From NCBI GenBank assembly GCA_902784475.1, contig CACZUX010000022.1, positions 1 through 44,528 of the forward strand: a stretch of 44,528 nt of DNA, in the 5' to 3' direction. Every line of letters begins with the position of its first letter. Within the stretch, counting starts at the first letter, position 1. The DNA comes from an uncultured Bacteroidales bacterium. GTDB taxonomy: Bacteria; Bacteroidota; Bacteroidia; Bacteroidales; Bacteroidaceae. The notes under the pieces are model-generated. The model saw only the letters and a list, made by a program, of their open reading frames with translations, was not told the DNA's origin and made no database searches. A program made the position numbers and the translations under genes. Positions 34,469 through 43,641 of the stretch are shown in pieces.

Positions 34469-36451
34469 ATGATCGACCGCGCGACCATAGCGAAAATCAA
34501 CGAGGCGGCACAAATCTACGATGTCGTCTCGGAATTCGTCAACCTCAAGAAGTCCGGTTCGGGCTGGAAGGGGCTCTGCCCGTTTCACGACGACCGCTCC
34601 CCCTCGTTCACCGTGTCGCCCGCACGCAACACCTGCCGCTGCTGGGCCTGCGGCGAAGGCGGCGGCCCCGTGAGCTTCCTCATGAAGCACGAGCAGATCT
34701 CCTATCCCGAAGCGCTCAGATGGCTGGCCAAACGCTACGGCATCCCCATCGTGGAGAAGGAACTCACACCCGAAGAACGGGCGCAGGAGACGGAGCGCGA
34801 CTCGCTCTTCGCCCTCAACGAATGGGCGCTCGACTGGTTTGAGCACCAGATGTACGACACGCCCGACGGACGCGCCGTGGGCCTCTCCTATTTCCGCGGG
34901 CGCGGCTTCCGCGATGACGTGGTGAAAACGTTCCGCGCCGGCTTCGCCCCCAAAGAGCGCAGCGCCCTCACCAAGGCGGCCCTCAAGGCGGGCTATCAGG
35001 AAGACTTTCTCGTGAAGACGGGCCTCTCCGTCCGACGCGACGACGGCACGATGTACGACCGCTACGCCGGACGCGTGATCTTCCCCATACGCAGCGTCTC
35101 GGGCAAAGTGGTCGGCTTCGGCGGACGCGTGCTCGACGCCGCCACCAAGGGCGTCAGCCAGAAATACGTCAACTCCCCCGAGAGCAGCGTCTACAGCAAG
35201 AAGAAGGAACTCTACGGCCTCTTCGAAGCCAAGAAGGCCATCTCGAAGGCGGACCTCGTCTATATGGTGGAGGGCTACACCGACGTGATGTCCATGCACC
35301 AGATGGGCGTGGAGAACGTGGTGGCCTCGAGCGGCACCGCCCTCACGCACGAACAGATACGACTGGTGAAGCGCTTCACAACGAACATCGCGGTGCTCTT
35401 CGACGGCGATGCCGCCGGCATCAAGGCCTCGCAGCGCGGCATCGACATGCTGCTGGCCGACGGCATGAACGTGCGTCTCTTGATGCTCCCCGATGGCCAA
35501 GACCCCGATGAATTCGCCAAAAAGTGCACTCAGGAGCAATATCAGGACTATCTTGCGACGCACCAGGTGGACTTCATCGAATACAAGACCAAGCTATTGC
35601 TTGAAGAGGCCCAGGGCGACCCCATCAAGCTCTCGCAGCTGGCGGGCAACATCATCCAGAGCATCGCCGCCGTGCCCAACGACATCACCCGTTCGCTCTA
35701 TGTCCGGCAGGCGGCGCAGAAGCTGGGCATTCAGGAGAAGCTCATCAGCGACGGCGTCGTGCGGCAGATACGCCGCAATCAGGAGACCGCCCATCGCAGC
35801 CCCGGCCTGCAGGACGCCAGCACTCCGGAAGCCGCGCCGCAAACGGCCCCGACCGTCGCGCCCGAGACACAGGCGCCCCCGAAACCGGCGCCCTCGGCTC
35901 CGACGAAAGCACTGCCCCAAGAGACCGCCGTCGCCGCACTCATCGTGAAATACGGCGGAAGGGTCTGCGGCCAGATGGAAAACCCCGACGGCAGCGTGCG
36001 CGACATGACCGTAGCCGAATTCATTGACGAAAACCTCCGTGCGGACGACATCAGCCTGAAGACGCCCGCCTACAACATCATACTGCAGGAAACACTGAAC
36101 GGCATCCGCGAAATCCCCAACTTCAACGCCGAGCAGTATTTCATCAACCACGCCGATCCCGCCATCGCCGATCTGGCCTTCCGCCTGTCGCAGGATGCGG
36201 AACCGCTCTCGAAGCTCTACGGCGAACAGTCGGCAGAACCCACGGAGCAGGCGCTCTGCGAACGCACCACACAGGTGCTGGCCACGCTGAAGATGGCCAT
36301 CGTGACGGGCGAACTGACCGCCCTCACCCGCCAGATGGGCAACAACCGTCTCAGCCCCGAAGAAAACCGTCAGTTGCTGATGCAATTCAAGCAGTTGCAG
36401 GAGATCAAAAAGCAGCTGTCGCAGATCTGCGGCGTGCGGGTTATCGGTTGA
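34469..36451 (+). CDS. dnaG: DNA primase
   Basis: 660 aa. Synthesises RNA primers at the replication fork with DnaB. The CHC2 zinc finger is C37, H40, C58, C61 (LCPFHDDRSPSF, then CWACGEGG). The catalytic TOPRIM core has the EGYTDVMSMH Glu and DGDAAG Asp (about 267-318). A proline/alanine-rich linker (about 450-490: APQTAPTVAPETQAPP) leads to a C-terminal helicase-binding region. The start lies 11 bp after the large secreted protein gene, so they may be cotranscribed by read-through. Confidence 0.96.
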   Translation: MIDRATIAKINEAAQIYDVVSEFVNLKKSGSGWKGLCPFHDDRSPSFTVSPARNTCRCWACGEGGGPVSFLMKHEQISYPEALRWLAKRYGIPIVEKELTPEERAQETERDSLFALNEWALDWFEHQMYDTPDGRAVGLSYFRGRGFRDDVVKTFRAGFAPKERSALTKAALKAGYQEDFLVKTGLSVRRDDGTMYDRYAGRVIFPIRSVSGKVVGFGGRVLDAATKGVSQKYVNSPESSVYSKKKELYGLFEAKKAISKADLVYMVEGYTDVMSMHQMGVENVVASSGTALTHEQIRLVKRFTTNIAVLFDGDAAGIKASQRGIDMLLADGMNVRLLMLPDGQDPDEFAKKCTQEQYQDYLATHQVDFIEYKTKLLLEEAQGDPIKLSQLAGNIIQSIAAVPNDITRSLYVRQAAQKLGIQEKLISDGVVRQIRRNQETAHRSPGLQDASTPEAAPQTAPTVAPETQAPPKPAPSAPTKALPQETAVAALIVKYGGRVCGQMENPDGSVRDMTVAEFIDENLRADDISLKTPAYNIILQETLNGIREIPNFNAEQYFINHADPAIADLAFRLSQDAEPLSKLYGEQSAEPTEQALCERTTQVLATLKMAIVTGELTALTRQMGNNRLSPEENRQLLMQFKQLQEIKKQLSQICGVRVIG

Positions 36452-36520
36452 TATATATCAAAAAACCTTAAAAAAAGGCACATTTTGCCCGTTTTTGGGC
36501 TTAATGTCGATTTTTTGTCG

Positions 36521-36528
36521 TACCTTTG
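36521..36528 (+). promoter_or_regulatory. -7 box of ndk
   Basis: TACCTTTG, 35 bp before the ATG. A short GCCC/GGGC hairpin (36487-36500) precedes it. Confidence 0.5.
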
Positions 36529-36563
36529 CCCGCGAATTTGTTTTATCTTTGAATAAAAATCCA

Positions 36564-37025
36564 ATGGAAAGGACACTCGTTTTGCTTAAACCAAGCACCA
36601 TTCAGCGCCAGCTCTGTGGCGAAATCATCAGCCGTTTCGAAAAGAAGGGGCTGCGCATCGCCGGCATGAAAATGATGCAGTTGGACGACAAAATCCTGGA
36701 GGCCCACTACGCTCATCTCGTGGGTAAGCCCTTCTTCCCTGCCCTGAAAGCCAGCATGATGAAGACCCCCGTCGTGGCCATGTGCCTCGAAGGCGTGGAC
36801 GCCATCGCCGTTGTGCGCTTCATCACGGGTTATACCAACGGACGTAAGGCCGATCCCGGCACCATCCGCGGTGACTACTGTATGTCAAACCAACAGAATA
36901 TCGTTCATGCCTCAGACTCTCCCGAGGCAGCAGAGGCCGAATTGGCCAGATTCTTCAAGCCCGAAGAAATCTACGAACTGGGCGATCTCAACCTGGACCG
37001 CCTCTATGCTGTGGACGAAAACTAA
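36564..37025 (+). CDS. ndk: Nucleoside-diphosphate kinase
   Basis: 153 aa, the standard size. Moves the gamma phosphate from ATP onto NDPs through a phosphohistidine; the active-site segment is NIVHASDSPEAAEAE. N-terminal ERTLVLLKPSTIQR is typical. The ATG at 36564 is preferred because the 23 upstream codons cross the promoter. Confidence 0.96.
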   Translation: MERTLVLLKPSTIQRQLCGEIISRFEKKGLRIAGMKMMQLDDKILEAHYAHLVGKPFFPALKASMMKTPVVAMCLEGVDAIAVVRFITGYTNGRKADPGTIRGDYCMSNQQNIVHASDSPEAAEAELARFFKPEEIYELGDLNLDRLYAVDEN

Positions 37026-37052
37026 GACGGAGAGAAATCTAAACACCACCGA

Positions 37053-38009
37053 ATGAGAACATTAATTCTGACATTCATCTGCACGGCCTTCTCGATGGCC
37101 ACGCCCGCTCAGGACAAACTGGCGGCTCTGGCTCCCGTAGATTGGCACGCGCAACACATCGATTCTGTCTCCATCGCCCGGGTGATGGAGCGCGAGAATC
37201 TGCAAAATCCGGCCTTCTCCCTGTACCAGAGCTGGAACAACACCTACACCACGAAGTACGGTGTGGAGATCCCCAATGAGTATGTTATCGACCTGCGCGG
37301 CTTCCACATGCCTTGCGAAAGCCGCACGGTCACTTCGTCTTACGGCTTCCGCCGCACCTTCAACCGCAACCACTATGGCACCGACATCAAGGTCTATGTG
37401 GGCGACACCATTTATGCGGCGTTCGCAGGCAAGGTGCGCATTGTGGCGTACGAAGGCAGGGGCTATGGCAAGTACGTCGTGATCCGCCACCCCAACGGCC
37501 TGGAGACCCTCTACGGTCACATGTCGAAGCAGCTGGTGAGCGAAGACCAGGTGGTCAAAGCCGGACAGCCTATCGGCCTGGGCGGCAACACGGGACGCTC
37601 CACGGGCAGCCATCTCCACTTCGAGACGCGCTTCCTGGGCCAGTTCATCAACCCCGAGTTGCTCTTCGACTTTGAGCATCAGGACGTTCTGGGCGACTGC
37701 TACATCTTCCGCAGCAGAGGTCGCGGCCAGCTTTTGGCCAAGGCCGACTATATCCTGGGCAAGGAGTACAGCATGACGGAAGAAGAAAGCCGTATGGCCT
37801 CCGAGCAGGCTCAGAAGCAGGCCGAAAGCCGCAGCTTCCAGGAGCAGCGCAAGGAGTCGATCCGCCAGGGCGGCATCTACAAGGTCAAGAGCGGCGACAC
37901 GCTTGGCAAGATCGCCCGCAAGTTCGGCACCACTGTGGCCCAGCTCTGCCGCACCAACAAGATTTCCGCCAAGACGCCTTTGCGCGCAGGCCAGATCCTC
38001 AGGTACTGA
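37053..38009 (+). CDS. Secreted M23 peptidase with C-terminal LysM
   Basis: 318 aa. Signal peptide ending near TPAQ. M23 (LytM) zinc peptidase (about 95-210) with NHYGTD (His, Asp) and HLHFE (His); then a helical stretch, and one LysM (about 270-318, YKVKSGDTLGKIARKF, LRAGQILRY) to bind peptidoglycan. It would cut, or sense, peptide cross-bridges of the cell wall. Its stop overlaps the next start (TGATG). Confidence 0.9.
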   Translation: MRTLILTFICTAFSMATPAQDKLAALAPVDWHAQHIDSVSIARVMERENLQNPAFSLYQSWNNTYTTKYGVEIPNEYVIDLRGFHMPCESRTVTSSYGFRRTFNRNHYGTDIKVYVGDTIYAAFAGKVRIVAYEGRGYGKYVVIRHPNGLETLYGHMSKQLVSEDQVVKAGQPIGLGGNTGRSTGSHLHFETRFLGQFINPELLFDFEHQDVLGDCYIFRSRGRGQLLAKADYILGKEYSMTEEESRMASEQAQKQAESRSFQEQRKESIRQGGIYKVKSGDTLGKIARKFGTTVAQLCRTNKISAKTPLRAGQILRY

Positions 38010-38578
38010 TGACCACCAAGCAACAGTTTGAGAGCATCCTCGCCGAGTGCCGCAGTCTCTTCGAGAAGAAGTTGCACGACTACGGTCCGGCGTGGCGCAT
38101 CCTGCGTCCCAGCTCTCTCACCGACCAGATTTTCATCAAGGCCGGCCGCATCCGCTCCATCGAGACCAAGAAGGAAGCGCTTGTGGACGAAGGCATTCGC
38201 CCGGAGTTTATCGGCATCGTCAACTACGCCCTCATCGGCCTCATCCAGCTGGACCTGGGGCCCGAGATGCCCAATTCATCCGCCTCGGCCTCCACGATGA
38301 CCAACGAAGAGGCCCTGGCGGCCTACGACAAGTGGGCCCAGAAGACACTCGAGCTCATGCTGCGCAAGAACCACGACTACGACGAGGCGTGGCGCTCCAT
38401 GAGAGTGTCGTCGTACACGGACCTCATCCTGATGAAGATCTTCAGAACGAAACAGATAGAGTCCCTAGCGGGGGACACTTTGGTGTCGGAAGGTATCGAC
38501 GCCAACTATATGGACATGATGAACTATGCCGTATTCGGCCTGATCAAGCTCACCTATGGTGAGGACGCCTCTTGTTAA
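38009..38578 (+). CDS. DUF1599 protein, two tandem domains
   Basis: 189 aa. Two copies of the same module: [26 protein letters not shown] with [14 protein letters not shown], then [27 protein letters not shown] with [14 protein letters not shown]. The repeated KxHDYxxAW core with conserved acidic residues suggests a nucleotide-binding all-helical fold, though function is unproven. It is translated in a tight chain: overlaps the M23 gene by 1 bp and the next by 23 bp. Confidence 0.85.
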   Translation: MTTKQQFESILAECRSLFEKKLHDYGPAWRILRPSSLTDQIFIKAGRIRSIETKKEALVDEGIRPEFIGIVNYALIGLIQLDLGPEMPNSSASASTMTNEEALAAYDKWAQKTLELMLRKNHDYDEAWRSMRVSSYTDLILMKIFRTKQIESLAGDTLVSEGIDANYMDMMNYAVFGLIKLTYGEDASC

Positions 38579-40583
38579 TCTCTGCCGGCTCGTGCTGGCA
38601 ACGGTCTTCATCCTTTCGGGGCTCGTGAAGATCATCGACCCGAGAGGGTTCTCCTACAAGATTGACGAATACGCCGGCGCCGCGGGCATCACGGACTTCC
38701 CTCTGGCCCACACCTCGCTGTTTATCGCCGGAGCTATGGCGATGCTCGAGTTCTCCGTCGGCATCTATTTCTTCTTCGGCATACGCCGCCGCACGACATC
38801 GGTCGTCGCGCTGCTCATGATGACGGTCTTCACGGCCCTCACCTTCTGGTCATGGCGCTGGCACACCGTGAGCGACTGCGGCTGCTTCGGAGACGTGATT
38901 CACCTCACCCCGGCCGAGACGTTTTTCAAGAACGTCGTCCTCCTGCTGCTCTGCCTGCCTCTTGTGAGACACCCCAGAGCTCAGGTGCGCTTCATCAGCG
39001 AGAAGAGCCAGTGGACCATCGGTCTCTACGTGTGGATCTACGGTGCCGCCCTGTGTGCCTACAACGTGTACATGCTGCCCGTGATGGACTTTCGTCCCTA
39101 CCACATCGGCGCCGATCTCCTGCGCGCCATGCAACCTGCGGACGCGAGCGACGTGCGCTACACGCACACCTTCATTATGGAGAAGGACGGCGAGCGCAGG
39201 GAGTTTTCGCTTGAGGACTACCCCGACTCCACTTGGACTTTCGTCGATCGCCGCACCCGGATTGAAGGCAGCGCGAAGGCGCTTCCGCCCATTCACGACC
39301 TCTCGATCGTCTCACCCGCTACGGGCATCGACACTACGGAGGCGCTGCTCTCGGGCGAAGGTTGGAAGTTTCTCATCGTGGCGCCCGATCTCCGCGAAGC
39401 CGACGACGGCGTGATGGAGCGTCTGGCCGAGCTCACGGACTACTGCAGCCACTACGGCTATCCGCTCTACTGCCTCACGGCAAGCAACGAGGAGGACATC
39501 CGCTACTGGCAGGACATCACGGGGGCCGAATATCCCTACCTCTTGGCCGACCGCACGCCGCTGCGCACGATGGTGCGCTCGAATCCCGGCCTCGTGGTGC
39601 TCAAGGGCAGCACGGTGAAAGCCAAGTTCCCGGCCATCGGCCTGCCTTCGGAAACGGAGCTTACGGACCGGGCCGACCGTCTGGCGCTGCTGAACCCCGA
39701 CCTGGAGACGCATCTGAGGATGTTGCTGCGCCTGTTGCTGTGGTTTGTGGGACCTCTGTTCATCCTTACTCTGTTGGACAACTTATATCGATTAATTATA
39801 CATATTAAAAACAAAAAACGCATTATGAGAAAGCACATTGTAGCAGGCAACTGGAAAATGAACAAGAACCTGCAGGAGGGTGTTGCCCTCGCCAAGGAAC
39901 TCAAGGAGATTCTCGCCGCTGAGAAGCCCAACTGCGACGTCATCATCGGCACGCCCTTCATCCACCTGGCCACTGTGGCCGATCTGCTGAAGGACAGCTG
40001 CATCGCCGTCAGCGCCGAAAACTGCGCCGACAAGGAGAGCGGAGCCTACACCGGTGAGGTGAGCGCCGCCATGGTCAAGAGCACCGGCGCCGAATACGTC
40101 ATCCTGGGCCACAGCGAGCGTCGCGAGTACTACCACGAGACGCCCGCCATCCTCAAGGAGAAGGTGGATCTGGCTCTGGCCAACGGTCTGAAGGTGATCT
40201 TCTGCATCGGCGAGAGCCTGGCAGAGCGCGAGGCCAACAAGCAGGAGGCTGTCTGCAAGGCAGAGCTCCAGGGCAGCGTGTTCCACCTGAGCGCCGAGCA
40301 GTGGAAGAACATCGTCATCGCCTACGAGCCCATCTGGGCCATCGGCACCGGCAAGACCGCTACCGCCGAGCAGGCTGAAGAGATTCACGCCTTCATCCGC
40401 AAGTGCGTGGCCGAGGTTTACGGCGAGGCTGCAGCACAGGAGACTTCCATCCTCTACGGCGGCAGCTGCAAGGCCAGCAACGCTCCCGAGCTCTTCGGCA
40501 AGGAGGACATCGACGGCGGCCTCATCGGCGGCGCTTCCCTCAAGGCTCCCGACTTCAAGGGTATCATTGATGCTTGGAAGTAA
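38556..40583 (+). CDS. DoxX/thioredoxin-like membrane protein reading through into TPI
   Basis: One open frame of 675 aa. Residues about 1-175 are a four- to five-helix DoxX/MauE-type membrane region with a CGCFGD motif; about 240-385 are soluble with a thioredoxin-like pattern ([39 protein letters not shown]). A last membrane helix (about 392-415) is followed by a basic cytosolic-side stretch (HIKNKKR), then [13 protein letters not shown] of TPI with no stop. The AT-rich spacer-like stretch before that ATG, and the full TPI length, suggest an ancestral stop was lost. Most relatives I recall have these as two genes. If made, the fusion would tether TPI at the inner membrane. Confidence 0.7.
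   Translation: MVRTPLVNLCRLVLATVFILSGLVKIIDPRGFSYKIDEYAGAAGITDFPLAHTSLFIAGAMAMLEFSVGIYFFFGIRRRTTSVVALLMMTVFTALTFWSWRWHTVSDCGCFGDVIHLTPAETFFKNVVLLLLCLPLVRHPRAQVRFISEKSQWTIGLYVWIYGAALCAYNVYMLPVMDFRPYHIGADLLRAMQPADASDVRYTHTFIMEKDGERREFSLEDYPDSTWTFVDRRTRIEGSAKALPPIHDLSIVSPATGIDTTEALLSGEGWKFLIVAPDLREADDGVMERLAELTDYCSHYGYPLYCLTASNEEDIRYWQDITGAEYPYLLADRTPLRTMVRSNPGLVVLKGSTVKAKFPAIGLPSETELTDRADRLALLNPDLETHLRMLLRLLLWFVGPLFILTLLDNLYRLIIHIKNKKRIMRKHIVAGNWKMNKNLQEGVALAKELKEILAAEKPNCDVIIGTPFIHLATVADLLKDSCIAVSAENCADKESGAYTGEVSAAMVKSTGAEYVILGHSERREYYHETPAILKEKVDLALANGLKVIFCIGESLAEREANKQEAVCKAELQGSVFHLSAEQWKNIVIAYEPIWAIGTGKTATAEQAEEIHAFIRKCVAEVYGEAAAQETSILYGGSCKASNAPELFGKEDIDGGLIGGASLKAPDFKGIIDAWK
39825..40583 (+). 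CDS. tpiA: Triose-phosphate isomerase
   Basis: 252 aa from the internal ATG, exactly the usual length. Interconverts dihydroxyacetone phosphate and glyceraldehyde 3-phosphate. Catalytic Lys in AGNWKMN, His in LGHSERR, Glu in [11 protein letters not shown]; phosphate-binding GGASLK near the end. Whether it is made alone from this ATG, or only as the C-terminus of the 675-residue frame, cannot be decided from sequence; independent initiation is likely. Confidence 0.93.
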   Translation: MRKHIVAGNWKMNKNLQEGVALAKELKEILAAEKPNCDVIIGTPFIHLATVADLLKDSCIAVSAENCADKESGAYTGEVSAAMVKSTGAEYVILGHSERREYYHETPAILKEKVDLALANGLKVIFCIGESLAEREANKQEAVCKAELQGSVFHLSAEQWKNIVIAYEPIWAIGTGKTATAEQAEEIHAFIRKCVAEVYGEAAAQETSILYGGSCKASNAPELFGKEDIDGGLIGGASLKAPDFKGIIDAWK

Positions 40584-41145
40584 GATTTTTGCACTGACGC
40601 TTCTTTGGGCTGCAGCCTTCACGGCTGCGGCCCAGAGCGGCGACAGCGTTCCGGCCAAGCGGAAGACCCACCGCGACTGGCCCGTGTGGGTGATTCCCGC
40701 CGACAGCAGCAAGCCTGCGACGGCGGAGGACACCGTCTATGTCCGGAAAGTGTTGGGCAAGGACAGCATCGTCGTGCGCAAAGCGGTGCGCGACAGCATC
40801 TTGCGCCAGAACCAGAGCCGCGACACGGCGTGCGTACACACGCCCGTAGCTCCGGTCGATTCCTCTCTGCTCACCAAGGTGCGCATCAACGGCTTCCGCG
40901 TGCAGCTCTATTCGGGCGGCAATTCCCGCATGGACAAGATGCGCGCCCAAAGCATGGCCCAGACGGCCAAAGGGATGTTCTCGCAGTCGTCGGTCTATAC
41001 ACAGTTCATCAGCCCCCACTGGGTGTGCCGCATGGGCGACTTCAAGACGCACGAGGCTGCCGTCTCCGCGCTGCGTGAGGTGCGCGCCACAGGCTGTTTC
41101 CCCGAAGCCGTTGTCGTGCGCTGCAAGGTGAACGCCTGGCAATGA
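40570..41145 (+). CDS. SPOR-domain secreted protein
   Basis: 191 aa from the ATG at 40570, overlapping tpiA by 14 bp. Signal peptide ([20 protein letters not shown]). The SPOR domain (about 110-190: [41 protein letters not shown]) binds denuded septal peptidoglycan glycan strands. The context (M23/LysM, DoxX, tpiA, folE) is a recurring Bacteroidales housekeeping block. Confidence 0.85.
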   Translation: MLGSKIFALTLLWAAAFTAAAQSGDSVPAKRKTHRDWPVWVIPADSSKPATAEDTVYVRKVLGKDSIVVRKAVRDSILRQNQSRDTACVHTPVAPVDSSLLTKVRINGFRVQLYSGGNSRMDKMRAQSMAQTAKGMFSQSSVYTQFISPHWVCRMGDFKTHEAAVSALREVRATGCFPEAVVVRCKVNAWQ

Positions 41146-41169
41146 TTCCCTCTTAACGCCCTCCAGCCC

Positions 41170-41778
41170 ATGAGCCAACTCGATAAGACCTACGACCCCG
41201 CACTCAACCATCAGCCGCTGACGCCCCAGCAGGAGGCCATCAGCGAGCATGTGCGCGCCATTCTCGACCTTCTGGGCGAAGACATTTCGCGCGAGGGTCT
41301 CCTGAAGACGCCGCGCCGTGTAGCCCGTGCGATGACGGAGCTCACGAGGGGCTATCATGAGGACCCGATTGCCATCCTCAATTCGGCCAAGTTCCAGGAG
41401 GACTACCGCCAGATGGTCATCGTCAAGGACATCAACTTCTACTCCCTCTGCGAGCACCACATGCTGCCCTTCTACGGTCAGGTGCATGTGGCCTACATTC
41501 CCAACGGCGAGGTGACGGGTCTTTCGAAGATCGGGCGTCTGGTGGACTGCTTTGCCCATCGCCTTCAGATTCAGGAGCGCATGACCAAGCAGATCCGCGA
41601 AGCCATCCAGGAGGCGTTGCATCCTCTGGGTGTGATGGTGGTCATCGAGGCGCAGCACATGTGCATGCAGATGCGCGGCGTGGAGAAGCAGGGCAGCATC
41701 ACCACAACAAGTGATTTCTCGGGCGCTTTCAACCAGGCCAAGACGCGCGAAGAGTTTCTCAGCCTCATTCATTCTTAG
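41170..41778 (+). CDS. folE: GTP cyclohydrolase I
   Basis: 202 aa. First enzyme of tetrahydrofolate synthesis: GTP to 7,8-dihydroneopterin triphosphate. Zinc ligands sit in [10 protein letters not shown] and HMCMQMRG; the substrate-binding [22 protein letters not shown] is intact. Cytoplasmic homodecamer in known members. It starts 24 bp after the SPOR gene. Confidence 0.96.
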   Translation: MSQLDKTYDPALNHQPLTPQQEAISEHVRAILDLLGEDISREGLLKTPRRVARAMTELTRGYHEDPIAILNSAKFQEDYRQMVIVKDINFYSLCEHHMLPFYGQVHVAYIPNGEVTGLSKIGRLVDCFAHRLQIQERMTKQIREAIQEALHPLGVMVVIEAQHMCMQMRGVEKQGSITTTSDFSGAFNQAKTREEFLSLIHS

Positions 41779-41786
41779 GTTTTTAT

Positions 41787-41827
41787 ACTTTAATGTAGGT
41801 ATCTTCTTCATTCTGACGCATTAAAGT
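41787..41827. promoter_or_regulatory. Inverted repeat upstream of the heme-uptake-like operon
   Basis: ACTTTAATG (41787-41795) and CATTAAAGT (41819-41827) are a perfect 9-bp inverted repeat with 23 bp between. The right arm ends 1 bp before the GTTG -33 region. No T-run follows, so an operator is more likely than a folE terminator. Confidence 0.55.
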
Positions 41828-41828
41828 G

Positions 41829-41859
41829 TTGCATATTCTAAAATAATGTTGTACCTTTG
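41829..41859 (+). promoter_or_regulatory. Promoter of the lipoprotein-HmuY-TonB operon
   Basis: TTG (41829-41831), 20 bp, TACCTTTG (41852-41859). Confidence 0.75.
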
Positions 41860-41892
41860 CAGCCGGTTTGAAACATTTTATTATTTCAATCT

Positions 41893-42804
41893 ATGAAACA
41901 GACTCTTTTTTTCGCAGTTACTTTGTTTTTGGCTGCAAGTACAATGTTGACACTCACCGCCTGCGGTGACGACGATCCCGTTGATGACGTAACACCCGTT
42001 ACGCCCGTTACGCCTGATACACCCGATCCCGACGAAGGAGAACTCATCCATGAGTTCGCCGGCTGGCTCAATGTCTCCTGCAGACATTTCTCGGACTCTT
42101 ACTACGGCGAGGGCGCTGTGGTGCGTGTCTATAGGAAAGAGGACGGCACCTTCACCTGCCAGTTCCACGACAAGACGTGGGGCGACGGCCGCTTCGACAT
42201 CACCATGGAGCGCGGACAGATCAGCGGCACGGGCACTCTTGAGATGCCTGGCCAGCACGGCCGCGAGGCTCAGAGCTACGAGGCCACGTTGTCCGGTCCG
42301 ATGACCAAGATCACCATCTCCGTGCCTTCCGTCATGGGCGGTACCGAGATCACCTGGAACCTCGGCACAAAAATCGTCGGCACCTGGACCGGCACCAACA
42401 ACGTCAATGTCGGCGGCGAATACAACTATTCTGCCGAGAGTGTTGCACAGACCGTGACCGTCAACGCCGACGGCAGCGTCAACCTCACCGTCTCCTCCTA
42501 CAGCCTCTCCGGCACCGTGATGGGCGACCTCACGCTGGGTCAATACACCATCAGCAACATTCCTTTCAACCAGCAGAAGAACGGCTACTATAAGGAGTAT
42601 GCCGACGGCCAACTCAAGATTCACTTCAAGGCTGTGAAGAACGGCGAGACCGCGTACGACAGCGATTTCCTCTTCACCAACCAAGAAGGCTCGCCTACCG
42701 CCATCCTCATCAAGCCTTCGGAGACGGGCGTCACCGTCAAGAACGACTTCTGCCTGGGCAGAATGCCCTTCCCCATCACTGCGGTGATGGACGGTACCAA
42801 ATAA
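41893..42804 (+). CDS. Lipoprotein with beta-rich, calycin-like C-terminus
   Basis: 303 aa. Lipobox LTAC (Cys24), then an acidic threonine/proline linker (VTPVTPVTPDTPDPD). The body is beta-strand-rich with repeated short modules (WGDGRFDITMERGQISGTGTL, IVGTWTGTNNVNVGGEYNY, GYYKEYADGQLKIHF), like the calycin-like lipoproteins placed next to HmuY in Prevotella. First gene of the operon. Probably surface-exposed. Confidence 0.7.
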   Translation: MKQTLFFAVTLFLAASTMLTLTACGDDDPVDDVTPVTPVTPDTPDPDEGELIHEFAGWLNVSCRHFSDSYYGEGAVVRVYRKEDGTFTCQFHDKTWGDGRFDITMERGQISGTGTLEMPGQHGREAQSYEATLSGPMTKITISVPSVMGGTEITWNLGTKIVGTWTGTNNVNVGGEYNYSAESVAQTVTVNADGSVNLTVSSYSLSGTVMGDLTLGQYTISNIPFNQQKNGYYKEYADGQLKIHFKAVKNGETAYDSDFLFTNQEGSPTAILIKPSETGVTVKNDFCLGRMPFPITAVMDGTK

Positions 42805-42819
42805 CACAGTCTCAGAGGC

Positions 42820-43641
42820 TTGCGCACATTCCTGTTCCATATCCTCTGCTTCTTACTACTCCCTCTGCCGATGCTTCTGGCATCGTGCGAGGGAGCTTTC
42901 GGTTGGATGTACGACGAACCGGCGCCCGAGGCCGAACCCGACGTGCCGGCGCCTGTGGTGAATCCCGACGAGAGCCTCACCGCCACACTCTATGTCGAGG
43001 CCAACGCCTGGGGCGAGTGGCACTATATCGACCTCCCCGCCGTCGTCGCCCTGCTGCGTAAGGACCCCAAAGCCGACATCAACGCGCTGTGGACGATGCG
43101 CCCCATCCCCATGGAGGCGACGGGCCCGACGGAGACGGAGACGGGCCATCACCGCCCGGGCCAGTACCTTTACTGGTTCGACACCAACTACGGCCTGCCC
43201 ATCCGGGGCAGCGAGTTCCGCTCCTTCACCCCGACGGCCGCTCAGGACGATCCGGACGCGTGGTCGTTTGCCGTGCACCGCAGCGAGGTGCGCACCAACG
43301 GCGGCGGCGTCTGGGCCTCGACGCTCACGGATATCGACCGCGCCGCCGAGGCGGACTATCGCCATGCGAATTATACCCCCGACGAGTGGAGCGAGAACGA
43401 GGTGTGGAGCGACTCCCGCACGATGATCTCCCAGCTGGTGCCCTCGCAGGGCATCGCCATCAACCGCGTCCTGGGCTCCTGGCTCCGCATGACGCTCATG
43501 CCCGACTACGAGCGCGACGGCCATGTCTTCTTCCTGCACCTCAAGGACGGCACCTTTGCCGCCCTGCAGCTCACCGACCACCTCAGCCCTTCGGGCACAC
43601 GCTGCTGTCTCACCATCCGAATGCGCTATCCCCTGCCATGA
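42820..43641 (+). CDS. HmuY-like heme-binding lipoprotein
   Basis: 273 aa with a TTG start; this start gives a full lipoprotein signal with lipobox LLASC (Cys23), while the next ATG would cut it off. The body has the HmuY pattern WSFAVHRSEVRTNGGGVWAST, with beta strands around it (QYLYWFDTNYGLPI). HmuY proteins grab heme from host proteins and pass it to HmuR. It starts 15 bp after the previous lipoprotein and overlaps the TonB receptor start by 4 bp. Confidence 0.75.
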   Translation: MRTFLFHILCFLLLPLPMLLASCEGAFGWMYDEPAPEAEPDVPAPVVNPDESLTATLYVEANAWGEWHYIDLPAVVALLRKDPKADINALWTMRPIPMEATGPTETETGHHRPGQYLYWFDTNYGLPIRGSEFRSFTPTAAQDDPDAWSFAVHRSEVRTNGGGVWASTLTDIDRAAEADYRHANYTPDEWSENEVWSDSRTMISQLVPSQGIAINRVLGSWLRMTLMPDYERDGHVFFLHLKDGTFAALQLTDHLSPSGTRCCLTIRMRYPLP

